A stretch of DNA of 64,000 bases from Bacteroidia bacterium (GCA_018000995.1 JAGNIU010000009.1:54406-118405); one strand, 5' to 3'; shown: positions 1 to 8,135, counted from the stretch's first letter. The notes: generated by a model from the letters alone, not told the origin. Made by a program: numbers and translations.

Positions 1-2
1 TA

Positions 3-1097
3 GCGAAATCCGGTTATAGAGTTGGTGAAATTTATATATTCATTGGCTGCATACCAGTAGCAGAGTATTCTGTTATTGAGGAATGGAAATCCTATTGGCA
101 AAAAGGAAATGGTATAGAGGCTTGTGTTGACGAAGCAATTACGCGTGCTAGAAAGAAATACAGTAATGTTGACGGAATTATTTTTAAAGGCAAAAGTTGT
201 GAAGAAGCTCAGTATATTAAATTTGTCGGGAAAGAACCTACTGGAGGAGGATTTAAAGGTGGTGACAAAGTAGTTCATAAAGATGGTCGACGTTTAGAGT
301 ACGGGGAGGTTGTTATAATAGATAATACAAAAAAAAGGGCGACCATTAAATATTTAGACGAATATGGCGATGAAAAAACTAATGATATATTGTTTGAAAA
401 ACTATCACATATTTCTAATGATGACTATCAAAAAAATATAGAGAAACAAAACGAAGAAATAGTAAAACACAAATTTACAAATGGGGAGAAAGTAACTTGG
501 GCCGATAACGGCAAACCCCGCTATGGTGAAGTATTATCATTGAACCCAGCTAAGCATGATGTCAAAATAAATTACTTAGACAAATTTGGTGATACAAAAA
601 CTGAAACTCTTGACTTTTTAAAAGTAGAGAAAGCAGATGAAACAAAATACAAAGAGTTTAAATCTCAGGAAGCAATTGAAATAGAGAAACATAAATTTAC
701 TACCGGTGAAACAGTAAGTTTCGTTGACGAAAAAGCGACAAAAGTTGGAGAGGTTACCGCCTTAAATGGTTCTAGCCATAAAGCTTCTGTTAAGTATCTA
801 ACTATTTACGGGGATGAAAAAACAAGTGACATTCCTTATTTTGATCTTGAAAAAATTTCCAAAGATAAATTCAAAGAAGAAAACGAAAAATATCAAAAGG
901 AGATTGCTAAGTATAAATTTAAAGCAGGAGATAAAGTAAATTGGAATAAAAAATCTGCATTTAAATCTGAAATTGTTTCGTGTGAGGTTGTTTCTTTAGA
1001 TGATTTGGGACACAAAGCCGTTGTGAAATTCTCAGATAAAGAAGGAAAAGAAAAGCAAGAGAAAGCTGATTATTTAGATTTGACAAAAATTAATTGA
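3..1097 (+). CDS. Tandem-repeat protein with four 74-residue SH3/KOW-like modules (5' end outside window)
   Basis: The reading frame is open from the first bases of the window, so the N-terminus is missing; the TTG near position 390 lies inside a repeat and is not a plausible start. The visible 364 residues begin with a segment of about 80 residues (EEWKSYWQKG, ARKKYSN) and then hold four repeats starting at 246, 468, 690 and 912, an exact 222-bp (74-residue) period. Each repeat reads roughly KF..G..V.., then GEV, then a K(Y/F)L..(Y/F)GD..K strand and a lysine/glutamate-rich helix. The short beta-strand pattern suggests an SH3- or KOW-like barrel joined by charged helices; that fold is inference. 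The stop is 7 bp before the NYN/LOTUS gene, so the two are probably cotranscribed. No signal peptide can be judged. I do not recognise the family. Confidence 0.75.
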   Translation, partial: AKSGYRVGEIYIFIGCIPVAEYSVIEEWKSYWQKGNGIEACVDEAITRARKKYSNVDGIIFKGKSCEEAQYIKFVGKEPTGGGFKGGDKVVHKDGRRLEYGEVVIIDNTKKRATIKYLDEYGDEKTNDILFEKLSHISNDDYQKNIEKQNEEIVKHKFTNGEKVTWADNGKPRYGEVLSLNPAKHDVKINYLDKFGDTKTETLDFLKVEKADETKYKEFKSQEAIEIEKHKFTTGETVSFVDEKATKVGEVTALNGSSHKASVKYLTIYGDEKTSDIPYFDLEKISKDKFKEENEKYQKEIAKYKFKAGDKVNWNKKSAFKSEIVSCEVVSLDDLGHKAVVKFSDKEGKEKQEKADYLDLTKIN

Positions 1098-1104
1098 AAT
1101 AAAC

Positions 1105-1899
1105 ATGGACAATAGAAAAATAGCAATACTTATTGACGGAGATAATGCAGATGGTAAATTAATCGATTTAATTTTAAATGAAGCAGCTAAATTTGGGCGA
1201 GCAACCATAAAACGAATCTATGCTGACTTTACAACTACCCAAATGAACGTTTGGAAAAACCAGCTTAATGCTTATGCAATTCGACCAATTCAAAAATTTG
1301 CATATACAAAGGGTAAAAATTCAACTGACAGTGCTTTAATTATTGATGCAATGGATATTATGCATTCAAAACTCGTCGATGGCTTCTGTATTGTTTCAAG
1401 TGATAGTGATTACACTGGAATTGCCCACCGAATAAGGGAAGAAGGTCTATTTGTTATGGGAATTGGACAATCAAAAACTCCCGAAGCTTTTGTTAAAGCA
1501 TGTGAGAATTTTACTTATACCGAAATTCTAAATACTAATCCAGTTGAGGCTATAAATTCGGAAATAAAACCTGTTGTCGAAAAATCAGATTCTAAAAAAG
1601 TGGTTAAAGAAACAACTGAAACTAAAATAAAAGCGAAAATTGAATTAACAAATTTAGTCACTAAAAAACCTATAGATGTTAACATGATCAATAAAGCGTT
1701 TGAAATGGTTTATAATGACATATCGGGATTAGCGCTAGCAAACAGATTTGCTGAAGCATTAAAAAAGGTCGACTCTTCTTTTGATATTCGTAATTACGGA
1801 CATAATTCTTTTAAGAAATTTCTGGAAGCTTTAAAGCCAAATTTTGAAATCGTATTTCATGATGACAAAAAAACAATTTCAGTTAAACGTGTAAATTAA
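1105..1899 (+). CDS. NYN-domain (LabA/PIN-like) protein with C-terminal OST-HTH/LOTUS domain
   Basis: The N-terminal 145 residues carry the acidic signature of NYN/PIN-like nucleases: ILIDGDNAD near the start, STDSALIIDAMD in the middle and SSDSDYTGIA further on. These would form the metal-binding Asp cluster of this RNase-like fold. A lysine-rich linker (about 150-190) leads to a C-terminal module of about 70 residues (NRFAEALKKVD, YGHNSFKKFLEAL) typical of the OST-HTH/LOTUS RNA-binding domain. By family knowledge, NYN-LOTUS proteins are predicted RNA-binding ribonucleases; their bacterial substrates are mostly unknown. It follows the tandem-repeat protein by 7 bp, suggesting an operon and a shared role. 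No membrane segment is visible. Domain call is confident, function is not. Confidence 0.85.
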   Translation: MDNRKIAILIDGDNADGKLIDLILNEAAKFGRATIKRIYADFTTTQMNVWKNQLNAYAIRPIQKFAYTKGKNSTDSALIIDAMDIMHSKLVDGFCIVSSDSDYTGIAHRIREEGLFVMGIGQSKTPEAFVKACENFTYTEILNTNPVEAINSEIKPVVEKSDSKKVVKETTETKIKAKIELTNLVTKKPIDVNMINKAFEMVYNDISGLALANRFAEALKKVDSSFDIRNYGHNSFKKFLEALKPNFEIVFHDDKKTISVKRVN

Positions 1900-1904
1900 A
1901 TAAA

Positions 1905-1960
1905 TCCGTTAGCTCTGATTTGCTCCGCCTTGGCGAACCATATTTTTATTTGTACATTTA
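1905..1960 (+). repeat. Upstream spacer element, copy A (CCGTTAGC...TTTGC...TTTTATTTGTACATTTA)
   Basis: AT-rich spacer between the NYN gene and the small lipoprotein. It shares CCGTTAGC and TTTTATTTGTACATTTA with the spacer at 2339-2384, and a looser version with spacers near 4000, 4690, 6180 and 7270. The TTTATTTG core resembles the Bacteroidota -7 box TAnnTTTG with one mismatch, so it may contain the promoter of the next gene. Confidence 0.5.
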
Positions 1961-1965
1961 ATTAG

Positions 1966-2331
1966 ATGAAAAACCTAATCTTCTTTTTTCTCTTAACTTC
2001 AATATGGGCTTGCAATACTCCCAAAAAAGAAAACCGTGATTTTCAATGGGCACAAATTGTTGGTAATACATATCTTGACACAGGAGGTGATACAGTCAAT
2101 CGATTCGATACAAAAAACCGAAAGCAAGGTAAATGGATGGTATGGCGTGAAGGCGCTAACGAAAACAGTTCAACAAATATCAACTCACTTGAATCAGAAG
2201 GTTTTTATAAGAACGATAAAAAAGAAGGCTACTGGAAAAATTACACACTCTACGGTGAAATCACAGATTCTATTTTATACGTGAATGGAATTCAACAAAT
2301 AACGAACCCTAAAACATATACCGTAAATTAA
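1966..2331 (+). CDS. Small lipoprotein with MORN-like repeats
   Basis: 121 residues. The N-terminus (MKNLIFFFLLTSIWAC) is a hydrophobic signal ending in a Cys that fits the relaxed Bacteroidota lipobox, so the mature protein would be a lipoprotein of about 105 residues. The body contains KQGKWMVW and KKEGYWKNY, the G-x-W pattern of MORN-like 'toast-rack' repeats common in secreted Bacteroidota proteins. An overlapping frame gives an 82-residue ORF without signal peptide or family pattern, which I discard. Function unknown. The gene is monocistronic, with a spacer element on each side. Confidence 0.6.
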   Translation: MKNLIFFFLLTSIWACNTPKKENRDFQWAQIVGNTYLDTGGDTVNRFDTKNRKQGKWMVWREGANENSSTNINSLESEGFYKNDKKEGYWKNYTLYGEITDSILYVNGIQQITNPKTYTVN

Positions 2332-2338
2332 TTTCTAC

Positions 2339-2384
2339 ACCCGTTAGCGCGAATTTGCAATCTGTGTTTTTATTTGTACATTTA
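2339..2384 (+). promoter_or_regulatory. Upstream spacer element, copy B, probable promoter of the T9SS cargo gene
   Basis: CCGTTAGCGCGAATTTGCAATC is followed by TTTTATTTGTACATTTA, about 20 bp before the ATG at 2404. It matches copy A in its first and last parts. TTTATTTG resembles the -7 box TAnnTTTG. The GATTTGCAATC-like core looks like a decayed palindromic spacer repeat. Confidence 0.45.
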
Positions 2385-2403
2385 TTATAACTATTCCTCT
2401 TAT

Positions 2404-3993
2404 ATGAGAATATTTTTAACTTCCTTGTTTTTTCTTTTCTTTGTGAGTTTCTTACAAAGTCAAACTACATTTGAAAAATTATATTCCGACAGTATCACTA
2501 CTTCATTCTATTTTTCAGGTGGAAGTGGTAATATTGCTCACTTACCTGATTCAGGCTATATATATGTTAACAGCGCTTTTAAGGCCGGAAATAGTTGCAT
2601 TCTAATGGGAAGATTAGATAAAACAGGCAATGTTCTGTGGTCCAAAAGCATTGATGATACAAAACATATTTTTTATCCAAAAGTTACTGTTTCACCAACT
2701 AATCTTATCTATATTTCTTGTAGTTCTGTTGATCCGCTAACATCAAATTTTTGTTCTACAATTCTAAAATTTGATTTGGCGGGCAATTTAGTTTGGAGCA
2801 AAACATACGGAAGTTCAACAACCACACACCAAGTTGTGAACGTAATACCACATTCCAATTCTCTATTTCTTGCCGGGAATTCGTATTCTATTGGAGCTGG
2901 TAATGGTGACCTATTTATGCAAAGGACAGATACTAATGGAAATATTATTTGGGGTATAACTTATAACTCCAATGGTGATGAATCCTTAATATCCTCTAAA
3001 AAACTACTTAATAACGACATGTTGATATGCAGTAATACTGTAGATTCTAATGGCGAGTATTTAACTTTTTATAGAATTGATATAAATGGAAATGTGGTTT
3101 GGAATACCAGATTACGCGGTGCAAATTATGAACAAATAATTGGTCAAGGCTTGAATGAAGATGTTGAAGGAAATATTTTAGCAACAGGTTTTATTGATTC
3201 AATTCCGGGTGTTGGATTAGGTCTTTGGGATATTTTTGTTTTAAAATTATCACAAGCCGGTGTCTTTAAATGGGGGAAATTATATGGCGGTAATGAATAT
3301 GATGAAGGATGGGGCATTTTCCCAAATAAAGATAAAGGCTATACAGTTATTGCGGAACCTGAAAGTTATGGAAGTATAAGTAGAATTGCCCTTTTTAAAA
3401 TAGATAGTTTAGGCAATACTTCGTGGGCTAAACTTTATGGGAACCCATCTACAGGTGGATTTCCTAATCATACGCTTCAAAATAAAGATGGTGGTTACAC
3501 TATTTACGCTACAAATGGTGATTATTCAGCCCTAGCACCAATGTATTTAATTAAATCTGATTCTTTAGGCAACACAACATGTCCTCATGTTTCGGTTAAC
3601 CTACTATCAAATAATTTCAACCTTATCATGGACTCACCAAAAACACTTGGAACTTTAACTGGTACACTTTCTTATACACCACCCATTTTTTCTAAATCAC
3701 TTACTGTAAATGATTATTGCCCACCTTTATCCATTGAAAGGATTAACGAAAATATATATGATGTTTCAATTTACCCAAATCCTAACAACGGCTCTTTTAT
3801 ACTACAATCAAATTCTGAGAATAAAAATAATTTCTTGGTAATGTATAATCTAATAGGCCAAAAGATACACGAAGAAAAAATAGATAAAGGCACAAATGTG
3901 ATTCATACTGTTAATCTTCCTAAAGGTTTATACTACTACGCGATTCTTCAAAACAAAACTCAAATACAAACAGGGAAAATTGTTATTGAATAA
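2404..3993 (+). CDS. T9SS-secreted protein with beta-propeller-like repeats and type A C-terminal sorting domain
   Basis: I place the start at the ATG at 2404, not at the in-frame TTG 30 bases earlier that lies in the promoter-like spacer; this gives a clean signal peptide (MRIFLTSLFFLFF..., cleaved after QSQ) and 529 residues. The middle (about 25-430) has recurring strand motifs of the type 'GN.(L/V/I)W.K.(Y/I)G', such as GNVLWSKSI, GNLVWSKTYG, GNIIWGITY and TSWAKLYG, typical of Bacteroidota 'delta-60/PQQ-like' propeller proteins. The last 75 residues start VSIYPNPNNGSF and end with GLYYYAI...GKIVIE, the type A sorting signal for type IX secretion. Probably exported to the surface or medium; the ligand is unknown. 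Confidence 0.8.
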   Translation: MRIFLTSLFFLFFVSFLQSQTTFEKLYSDSITTSFYFSGGSGNIAHLPDSGYIYVNSAFKAGNSCILMGRLDKTGNVLWSKSIDDTKHIFYPKVTVSPTNLIYISCSSVDPLTSNFCSTILKFDLAGNLVWSKTYGSSTTTHQVVNVIPHSNSLFLAGNSYSIGAGNGDLFMQRTDTNGNIIWGITYNSNGDESLISSKKLLNNDMLICSNTVDSNGEYLTFYRIDINGNVVWNTRLRGANYEQIIGQGLNEDVEGNILATGFIDSIPGVGLGLWDIFVLKLSQAGVFKWGKLYGGNEYDEGWGIFPNKDKGYTVIAEPESYGSISRIALFKIDSLGNTSWAKLYGNPSTGGFPNHTLQNKDGGYTIYATNGDYSALAPMYLIKSDSLGNTTCPHVSVNLLSNNFNLIMDSPKTLGTLTGTLSYTPPIFSKSLTVNDYCPPLSIERINENIYDVSIYPNPNNGSFILQSNSENKNNFLVMYNLIGQKIHEEKIDKGTNVIHTVNLPKGLYYYAILQNKTQIQTGKIVIE

Positions 3994-4040
3994 GGAAAGC
4001 TATTTTTATTTGTAAATTTAACATTACTAAACCACATACC

Positions 4041-4655
4041 ATGAAAATTAAAAAACTATTCTTAGGGCTTTTCCTTTTAACAACGAGTTTATCTTTCTCT
4101 CAAAAAGAATACACTGAAGGTGTTATCAAATTTGAAAAAGGTGATGACCTTGCTTACTTCGCTAAAAAAACAAAAATGCAGATAATCGTTCACGCCGAAT
4201 CTTTGGTTGTTAATGGTATAGCGCAGGATACATTGGTTCCATATCTCAATAAAATGTACGGTAGCGAAGTCTGGACAAACAAATGGAAAAAATGTATAGA
4301 GGAATTATATCCTAAATTTTTCGCTGAAACAATTGCAAAAAAATTAAATGAAATAAAAGTAGAAGCCGGACTTGATGTAAAAAACCCTGATCTTGTTATG
4401 AATGTTTACTTAATAAAATCTGAAGTGAAAAACATCAAACCTCCCGGAATGAGTACAAGCTCACACACCGTTTTTAAAATAGTTATATCAAAAGCCGCTT
4501 CACCGACAGATGTTGTAGCTATTATTCACATGAGCGAAATACCCGGTGGAATACAAGCGCTAAGTCCTGATAATGCCTGGTCGGGCAACATTAAATACGG
4601 TTGCAAAAGAGCCGGAGAAATGCTTGGGGATTACATTATTCAGAATAAAAAGTAA
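4041..4655 (+). CDS. Periplasmic or secreted protein of unknown function
   Basis: 204 residues with a signal peptide (MKIKKLFLGLFLLTTSLSFSQ). The mature part is mixed alpha/beta with a segment PDLVMNVYLIKSEVK and a C-terminal helix KRAGEMLGDYIIQN, reminiscent of small periplasmic domains in DUF4136/DUF4410-like proteins, but I do not recognise the family. No lipobox, membrane helix or sorting domain. It has its own spacer element upstream (TTTTATTTGTAAATTTA, ending at 4020) and a hairpin terminator downstream, so it is monocistronic. Confidence 0.65.
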   Translation: MKIKKLFLGLFLLTTSLSFSQKEYTEGVIKFEKGDDLAYFAKKTKMQIIVHAESLVVNGIAQDTLVPYLNKMYGSEVWTNKWKKCIEELYPKFFAETIAKKLNEIKVEAGLDVKNPDLVMNVYLIKSEVKNIKPPGMSTSSHTVFKIVISKAASPTDVVAIIHMSEIPGGIQALSPDNAWSGNIKYGCKRAGEMLGDYIIQNKK

Positions 4656-4678
4656 AACAAAGTTCACATAATTTAAAC

Positions 4679-4711
4679 GCGGAGGGCAAGTAAATTGCAA
4701 TCCGCTTTTTT
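4679..4711 (+). terminator. Rho-independent terminator with interrupted stem
   Basis: The outer arms GCGGA and TCCGC and inner arms GCAA and TTGC form a bulged hairpin 24 bp after the stop codon at 4655, followed by six T. The right arm (TTGCAATCCGC) is the best-preserved member of the spacer element found upstream of several neighbouring genes. Confidence 0.55.
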
Positions 4712-4803
4712 ATTTACACCCTCTTCAAAATCACATGCCACAAACAAAGAAAAACTCTATCTTTAGACCTTAAGAAAAAGAAAGATTATCTTTCAAAACT
4801 AAA

Positions 4804-6147
4804 ATGACCCGAATTGCCTCTATACTCTTATTATTTCTCTACCCCCTCTTGTCATTTTCGCAAGCTGATTCGATTGTTGCTCTTTTAAAAAAGGATAAAC
4901 AGGATACCAATAAAGTAATTCACCTTAACGAATTATCGTGGCTTGTAAAAGAAAACGATCCGGATAGCTCAATTATTTTGTCTTTAGCTGCATTAGAATT
5001 ATGTCAGCAATTGGAAACGACTGGACAAAAGCCATTGTCGTTATACAAAGCCAATTGTTACGCTAATATTGGTATTGGTTATTATTATAAATCAGATTAT
5101 CCTAAAGCCCTTGAAAATCTTTTTTCAGCAGAGAAATTATATGAAAAGGTTGGTAACAAAAAAGGAATGTCATCAGTGCTAAGTAATATTGGCGCGGTTT
5201 ATTATCAGGCTCTTGATTTCCCGAAAGCATTACAATATTATAATAAAGCATTTATAATTGCCGAATCTGTTAGAGATAAAGCTAAAATGGCTTCATGCCT
5301 CGGAAACATGGCGAGTGTTTATTACATGCAGAAAGATGCGGATAGAGCAATCACCTATTATCAGAGATCATTGGAGTTGAATCGTTCGCTTGAAAAGAAA
5401 ATGGGCGAGGCGAATTGTTTAAATGGTATTGGTATTGTTCACATGTCGCACGGTAATTATGAAAAGGCCATGGACTACTTCAGACAATCACTTAAGATTT
5501 ATGCTAAACTGGGAAGCTTTAACAATGTGGCTTTCACCTATGGTAATATAGGACGCGTGTATACCCTTACAGGAAATTATAAGGAATCGTTTAGCTACAT
5601 CCATCGCTCGCTGATAATGGAAGATAGTATTGGATTACCTGAGGATATAAAAGCCAATTACAATCAATTAAGTGAATTGTATGAAAAATCAACAATAGCT
5701 CTACCGGATACGCCGGGAGGAAAACTTTTGAATCCGGAACAAATGCGATTGCGTTCATTACTTTTTTACAAACGTTTCATTGCGCTTAGAGATACTTTAC
5801 TGGATGAGGAAAGTAAAGCAACTCTAATTAGAAAAGATATGAATTTCCAATTCGACAAGAAAATGTCGGACGCTAAAGCTGAACAGAATAAAAAAGATGC
5901 AGTAGCTCAGGCAGAAAACAGAAGAAAAATGATAGTGCTTATACTTGTTTCAATTTTGCTTTTACTAGTATGCATCTTCGCGGTATTTGTTTTTCGTACC
6001 TTGAAAAAAACACGTCTGCAAAAACAAATCATAGAAGAAAAACAAAGGGAGATTTTGGATAGTATTACTTATGCCAAACGTATACAACAATCCCTTTTAC
6101 CTACCAATAAATATCTTCAGAAAAATATTGAGAGATTAAAGAAATAG
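4804..6147 (+). CDS. TPR sensor membrane protein ending in a bare SpoIIE-type linker
   Basis: 447 residues. A signal peptide (to about residue 20) is followed by a tetratricopeptide array (about 60-290; e.g. YYKSDYPKALENL, YQALDFPKALQYYNKA, GNYEKAMDYFRQSL, GNYKESFSYIHRSL). A coiled-coil segment, one membrane helix (377-397) and a short cytoplasmic tail follow. The tail contains ILDSITYAKRIQQSLLPT, which in Bacteroidota sensor phosphatases sits directly before the SpoIIE/PP2C domain (compare YAKRIQESILP in the gene at 9879-13247), but the protein stops about 17 residues later. It is therefore either a truncated sensor phosphatase or a member of a subfamily that naturally ends there. No catalytic domain is encoded downstream in any frame. 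Confidence 0.8.
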   Translation: MTRIASILLLFLYPLLSFSQADSIVALLKKDKQDTNKVIHLNELSWLVKENDPDSSIILSLAALELCQQLETTGQKPLSLYKANCYANIGIGYYYKSDYPKALENLFSAEKLYEKVGNKKGMSSVLSNIGAVYYQALDFPKALQYYNKAFIIAESVRDKAKMASCLGNMASVYYMQKDADRAITYYQRSLELNRSLEKKMGEANCLNGIGIVHMSHGNYEKAMDYFRQSLKIYAKLGSFNNVAFTYGNIGRVYTLTGNYKESFSYIHRSLIMEDSIGLPEDIKANYNQLSELYEKSTIALPDTPGGKLLNPEQMRLRSLLFYKRFIALRDTLLDEESKATLIRKDMNFQFDKKMSDAKAEQNKKDAVAQAENRRKMIVLILVSILLLLVCIFAVFVFRTLKKTRLQKQIIEEKQREILDSITYAKRIQQSLLPTNKYLQKNIERLKK

Positions 6148-6221
6148 AAGAAGTGTGGTTTTTTTCTCACAAATTCTGATTTGCAATTAGCGGTTTTATT
6201 TCTAAATTTAAATAAAAAACC

Positions 6222-6611
6222 ATGTTTACACTCGACCAAATTAAAGCAGCGCACTCTAAAGTAAAAAGCGGTGCGGATTTTCCAAATTACATTCAAGACT
6301 TAATTAAATTAGGCGTTACCTATTACGAAACTTTTGTAAGTGATGGTCATACTGTTTTTCAGGGAAAAGATAATTATCAAATTGCTTCTCCACCAAAGTA
6401 TGATGCGTTAACTGTAGCCGATAAAAGTAATGGTGAAAAATTTCAGTCAGATTTAAAAGCTCACCAGCAAGGCAAAACAAACTATCCTACATTTTGTAAT
6501 GATAGCGCCCAAACAGGTATAGAAAAATGGGCCGTTGATATGAGCAAAATGACTTGTACTTATTTTGATAAGGCGGGGACGATGATTTTGGAGGAGAAGA
6601 TTCCTTCTTAA
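6222..6611 (+). CDS. DUF1398 family protein (YbcV-like)
   Basis: 129 residues, cytoplasmic, without signal peptide. It matches the DUF1398 pattern: FTLDQIKAAHSKVKSGADFP at the N-terminus, GVTYYETFVSDGHTVF in the middle, and DLKAHQQGKTNYPTFC followed by GIEKWAVD at the end. Length equals the usual family length. Biochemical function is unknown. A spacer element with TTTGCAATTAGCGG and TTTTATTTC lies just upstream (6176-6210). The region after the stop is a hairpin-rich repeat. Confidence 0.85.
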   Translation: MFTLDQIKAAHSKVKSGADFPNYIQDLIKLGVTYYETFVSDGHTVFQGKDNYQIASPPKYDALTVADKSNGEKFQSDLKAHQQGKTNYPTFCNDSAQTGIEKWAVDMSKMTCTYFDKAGTMILEEKIPS

Positions 6612-6626
6612 ATAGATTCTTCAAGC

Positions 6627-6760
6627 TACCCCCTCCCCCGCAAGCGGGGACTCCCCCTTAAAAAAGGGGGAGAGTTGTTTTATCATCCAAAATTAATTTA
6701 TTGCACAAAAAACTTCTCCCCTTTTTTAAGGGGAGATGTCACGAAGTGACAGAGGGGTTT
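6627..6760. repeat. Hairpin-rich intergenic repeat element, copy 1
   Basis: The element begins CCCCTC and ends GAGGGG and holds four nested hairpins: CCCCGCAAGCGGGG, a CTCCCCCTT/AAGGGGGAG stem, a CTCCCC...GGGGAG stem around a T/A run, and TGTCACGAAGTGACA. The same left and right ends recur at 9657-9866, and the right half alone at 9141-9203. This is a miniature-element or REP-like family without its own coding capacity; a 63-residue ORF running through it is not a gene. Confidence 0.8.
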
Positions 6761-6809
6761 AACTTATATCCTCAATTTTTCGTCGTATATTTATTAAAAT
6801 CCTCAACGG

Positions 6810-7262
6810 ATGCCGCAATTTTTTCTAATAGTACTTTTCTTTCTTCTGCGGTCACAGATAGCTTTCGCGCAAACCGGTTACAAAGAAGTTGATACCGTTA
6901 AGTATTCAAAAAGCGAAATCATCACAAATATAAATGGCTTTAAAACTGTTGTATTCTATAAAGATAATTCCATCCGAAAAATTACCCGCGAATTTATCGG
7001 AACTGGTTTTAGTTCAACCACAATTTATTATATAGCGAATGACCAGCTCATTCATAATGTGTTTGTCTCGAAACGTAGTCCGAATGATTATTTTGAAGAG
7101 CACATGTATTTTGCTGATAAAAAAATGACGAAGTGGTATAACACCAAAAACAAAGATGTGAATTGGGATCAGGAATCATATTCTATTAAGGAAAAACTAG
7201 CTCTTAATTTTTTTGAAGTGGATTTGAAAGAGGCTAAGACGAAGAAACCAATAAGGCAATAA
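6810..7262 (+). CDS. Small secreted protein of unknown function
   Basis: 150 residues with a signal peptide (MPQFFLIVLFFLLRSQIAFAQ). The mature part is beta-rich (FKTVVFYKDNSIRKITREF, HMYFADKKMTKWY) and lysine-rich, with no recognised domain, lipobox or sorting signal. TATATTTA about 20 bp before the ATG could be its -7 promoter box. It starts about 50 bp after repeat copy 1. Probably a periplasmic protein; I cannot assign a role. Confidence 0.6.
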   Translation: MPQFFLIVLFFLLRSQIAFAQTGYKEVDTVKYSKSEIITNINGFKTVVFYKDNSIRKITREFIGTGFSSTTIYYIANDQLIHNVFVSKRSPNDYFEEHMYFADKKMTKWYNTKNKDVNWDQESYSIKEKLALNFFEVDLKEAKTKKPIRQ

Positions 7263-7327
7263 TCATTTGCAATCCATTATTTTATTTCTACTTTTATAGT
7301 GTATTTCATCCGCCATTCCTTTCTATT

Positions 7328-8029
7328 ATGTTTAAACATCACGGTAGTACACGGACATTAAAGCACAATTTAAAAATTGCGTCTTTATTATCTTTCGTAG
7401 CCGGTATTGTTAATGTCGCCGGATTTTTAGCTGTAGCGCGTTTAACTACAAATGTCACCGGTCATTTTGCTTTTTTTGTGGATGAAGTATTTAAGCTCGA
7501 ATTTTTAAACGCTTTTGTTTTCTTTCTTTATATATTTTTCTTTTTTCTCGGCTCTTTCGTGTCGCACTTTTTAATTGAATGGATTTCTCGGCGGAATGAA
7601 AATTACGTCTATATAATTCCGACTATCCTCGAAAGTGTTATTTTAATTGGCATTGCTTTATTTGGACATTCTTTAATATTACAAAATCCGGATATATTAG
7701 CCTTTCTTTTACTTTTTGCAATGGGACTTCAAAATTCGTTAGTCACCACCATCTCAAATTCTGCAGTAAGAACAACACATTTAACAGGTTTATTTACTGA
7801 TTTAGGTATTGATCTGTCCCAATTATTTTTCTATAAAGAAAAAGGCCAAAGAGAGAAACTTTACGCGTCCATAAAATTGCGACTAAGTATTATAAGTTTC
7901 TTTTTTATTGGTGGTATTATCGGTGGCGTGTTCTATCCTTATATTGAACTCTATGTGTTATTAATAGCAGGTTGCAGCCTATTACTTGGCATTCTGCTTG
8001 ATAACATTGCCATGAAGAAGAAGCTTTAG
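7328..8029 (+). CDS. DUF1275 (YoaK-like) inner-membrane protein
   Basis: 233 residues with about six membrane helices. The opening segment LLSFVAGIVNVAGFLAVARL, then NVTGHFAFF, and the later GLQNSLVTTISNSAVRTTHLTGLFTDLG segment are the hallmarks of the DUF1275 family. Family function is not established; a transport role is sometimes suggested. A degenerate spacer element (TTTGCAATCC, TTTTATTTC) lies upstream at 7264-7295. Single gene, not obviously linked to its neighbours. Confidence 0.85.
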   Translation: MFKHHGSTRTLKHNLKIASLLSFVAGIVNVAGFLAVARLTTNVTGHFAFFVDEVFKLEFLNAFVFFLYIFFFFLGSFVSHFLIEWISRRNENYVYIIPTILESVILIGIALFGHSLILQNPDILAFLLLFAMGLQNSLVTTISNSAVRTTHLTGLFTDLGIDLSQLFFYKEKGQREKLYASIKLRLSIISFFFIGGIIGGVFYPYIELYVLLIAGCSLLLGILLDNIAMKKKL

Positions 8030-8103
8030 AAAGTCGTTTCTACATTACCCCTCAAAATTTATTCGTTACAAACCAAGCACTTAGGCTTATTTATACAACT
8101 AAA

Positions 8104-8135
8104 TTTGTGCAACCGATTAATTGCACATATATTTG
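8104..8135 (+). promoter_or_regulatory. Promoter of the ArsR-SRPBCC operon
   Basis: TTTG at 8104-8107 (-33 box) and TATATTTG at 8128-8135 (-7 box TAnnTTTG) are 20 bp apart, the classical Bacteroidota layout. The ATG at 8170 lies about 30 bp after the expected start of transcription. Both boxes touch the inverted repeats described separately. Confidence 0.65.
8108..8125. promoter_or_regulatory. Operator 1: TGCAACCGATTAATTGCA
   Basis: Imperfect inverted repeat with arms TGCAA and TTGCA. Operator 2, 26 bp downstream, has the same CCGATTA core and arms. It lies inside the promoter spacer. Likely binding site of the ArsR-type regulator encoded downstream (inference). Confidence 0.6.

Noticed and set aside
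390..1097. Separate 235-residue protein starting at TTG near 390
   Set aside because: The frame is open to the window edge and the TTG lies inside the first repeat, so this is only part of a longer protein.
2036..2284. 82-residue ORF overlapping the small lipoprotein
   Set aside because: No signal peptide or domain; the other frame has a lipobox and MORN-like repeats.
6701..6892. 63-residue ORF
   Set aside because: It runs through a hairpin repeat and then overlaps the secreted protein gene in another frame.
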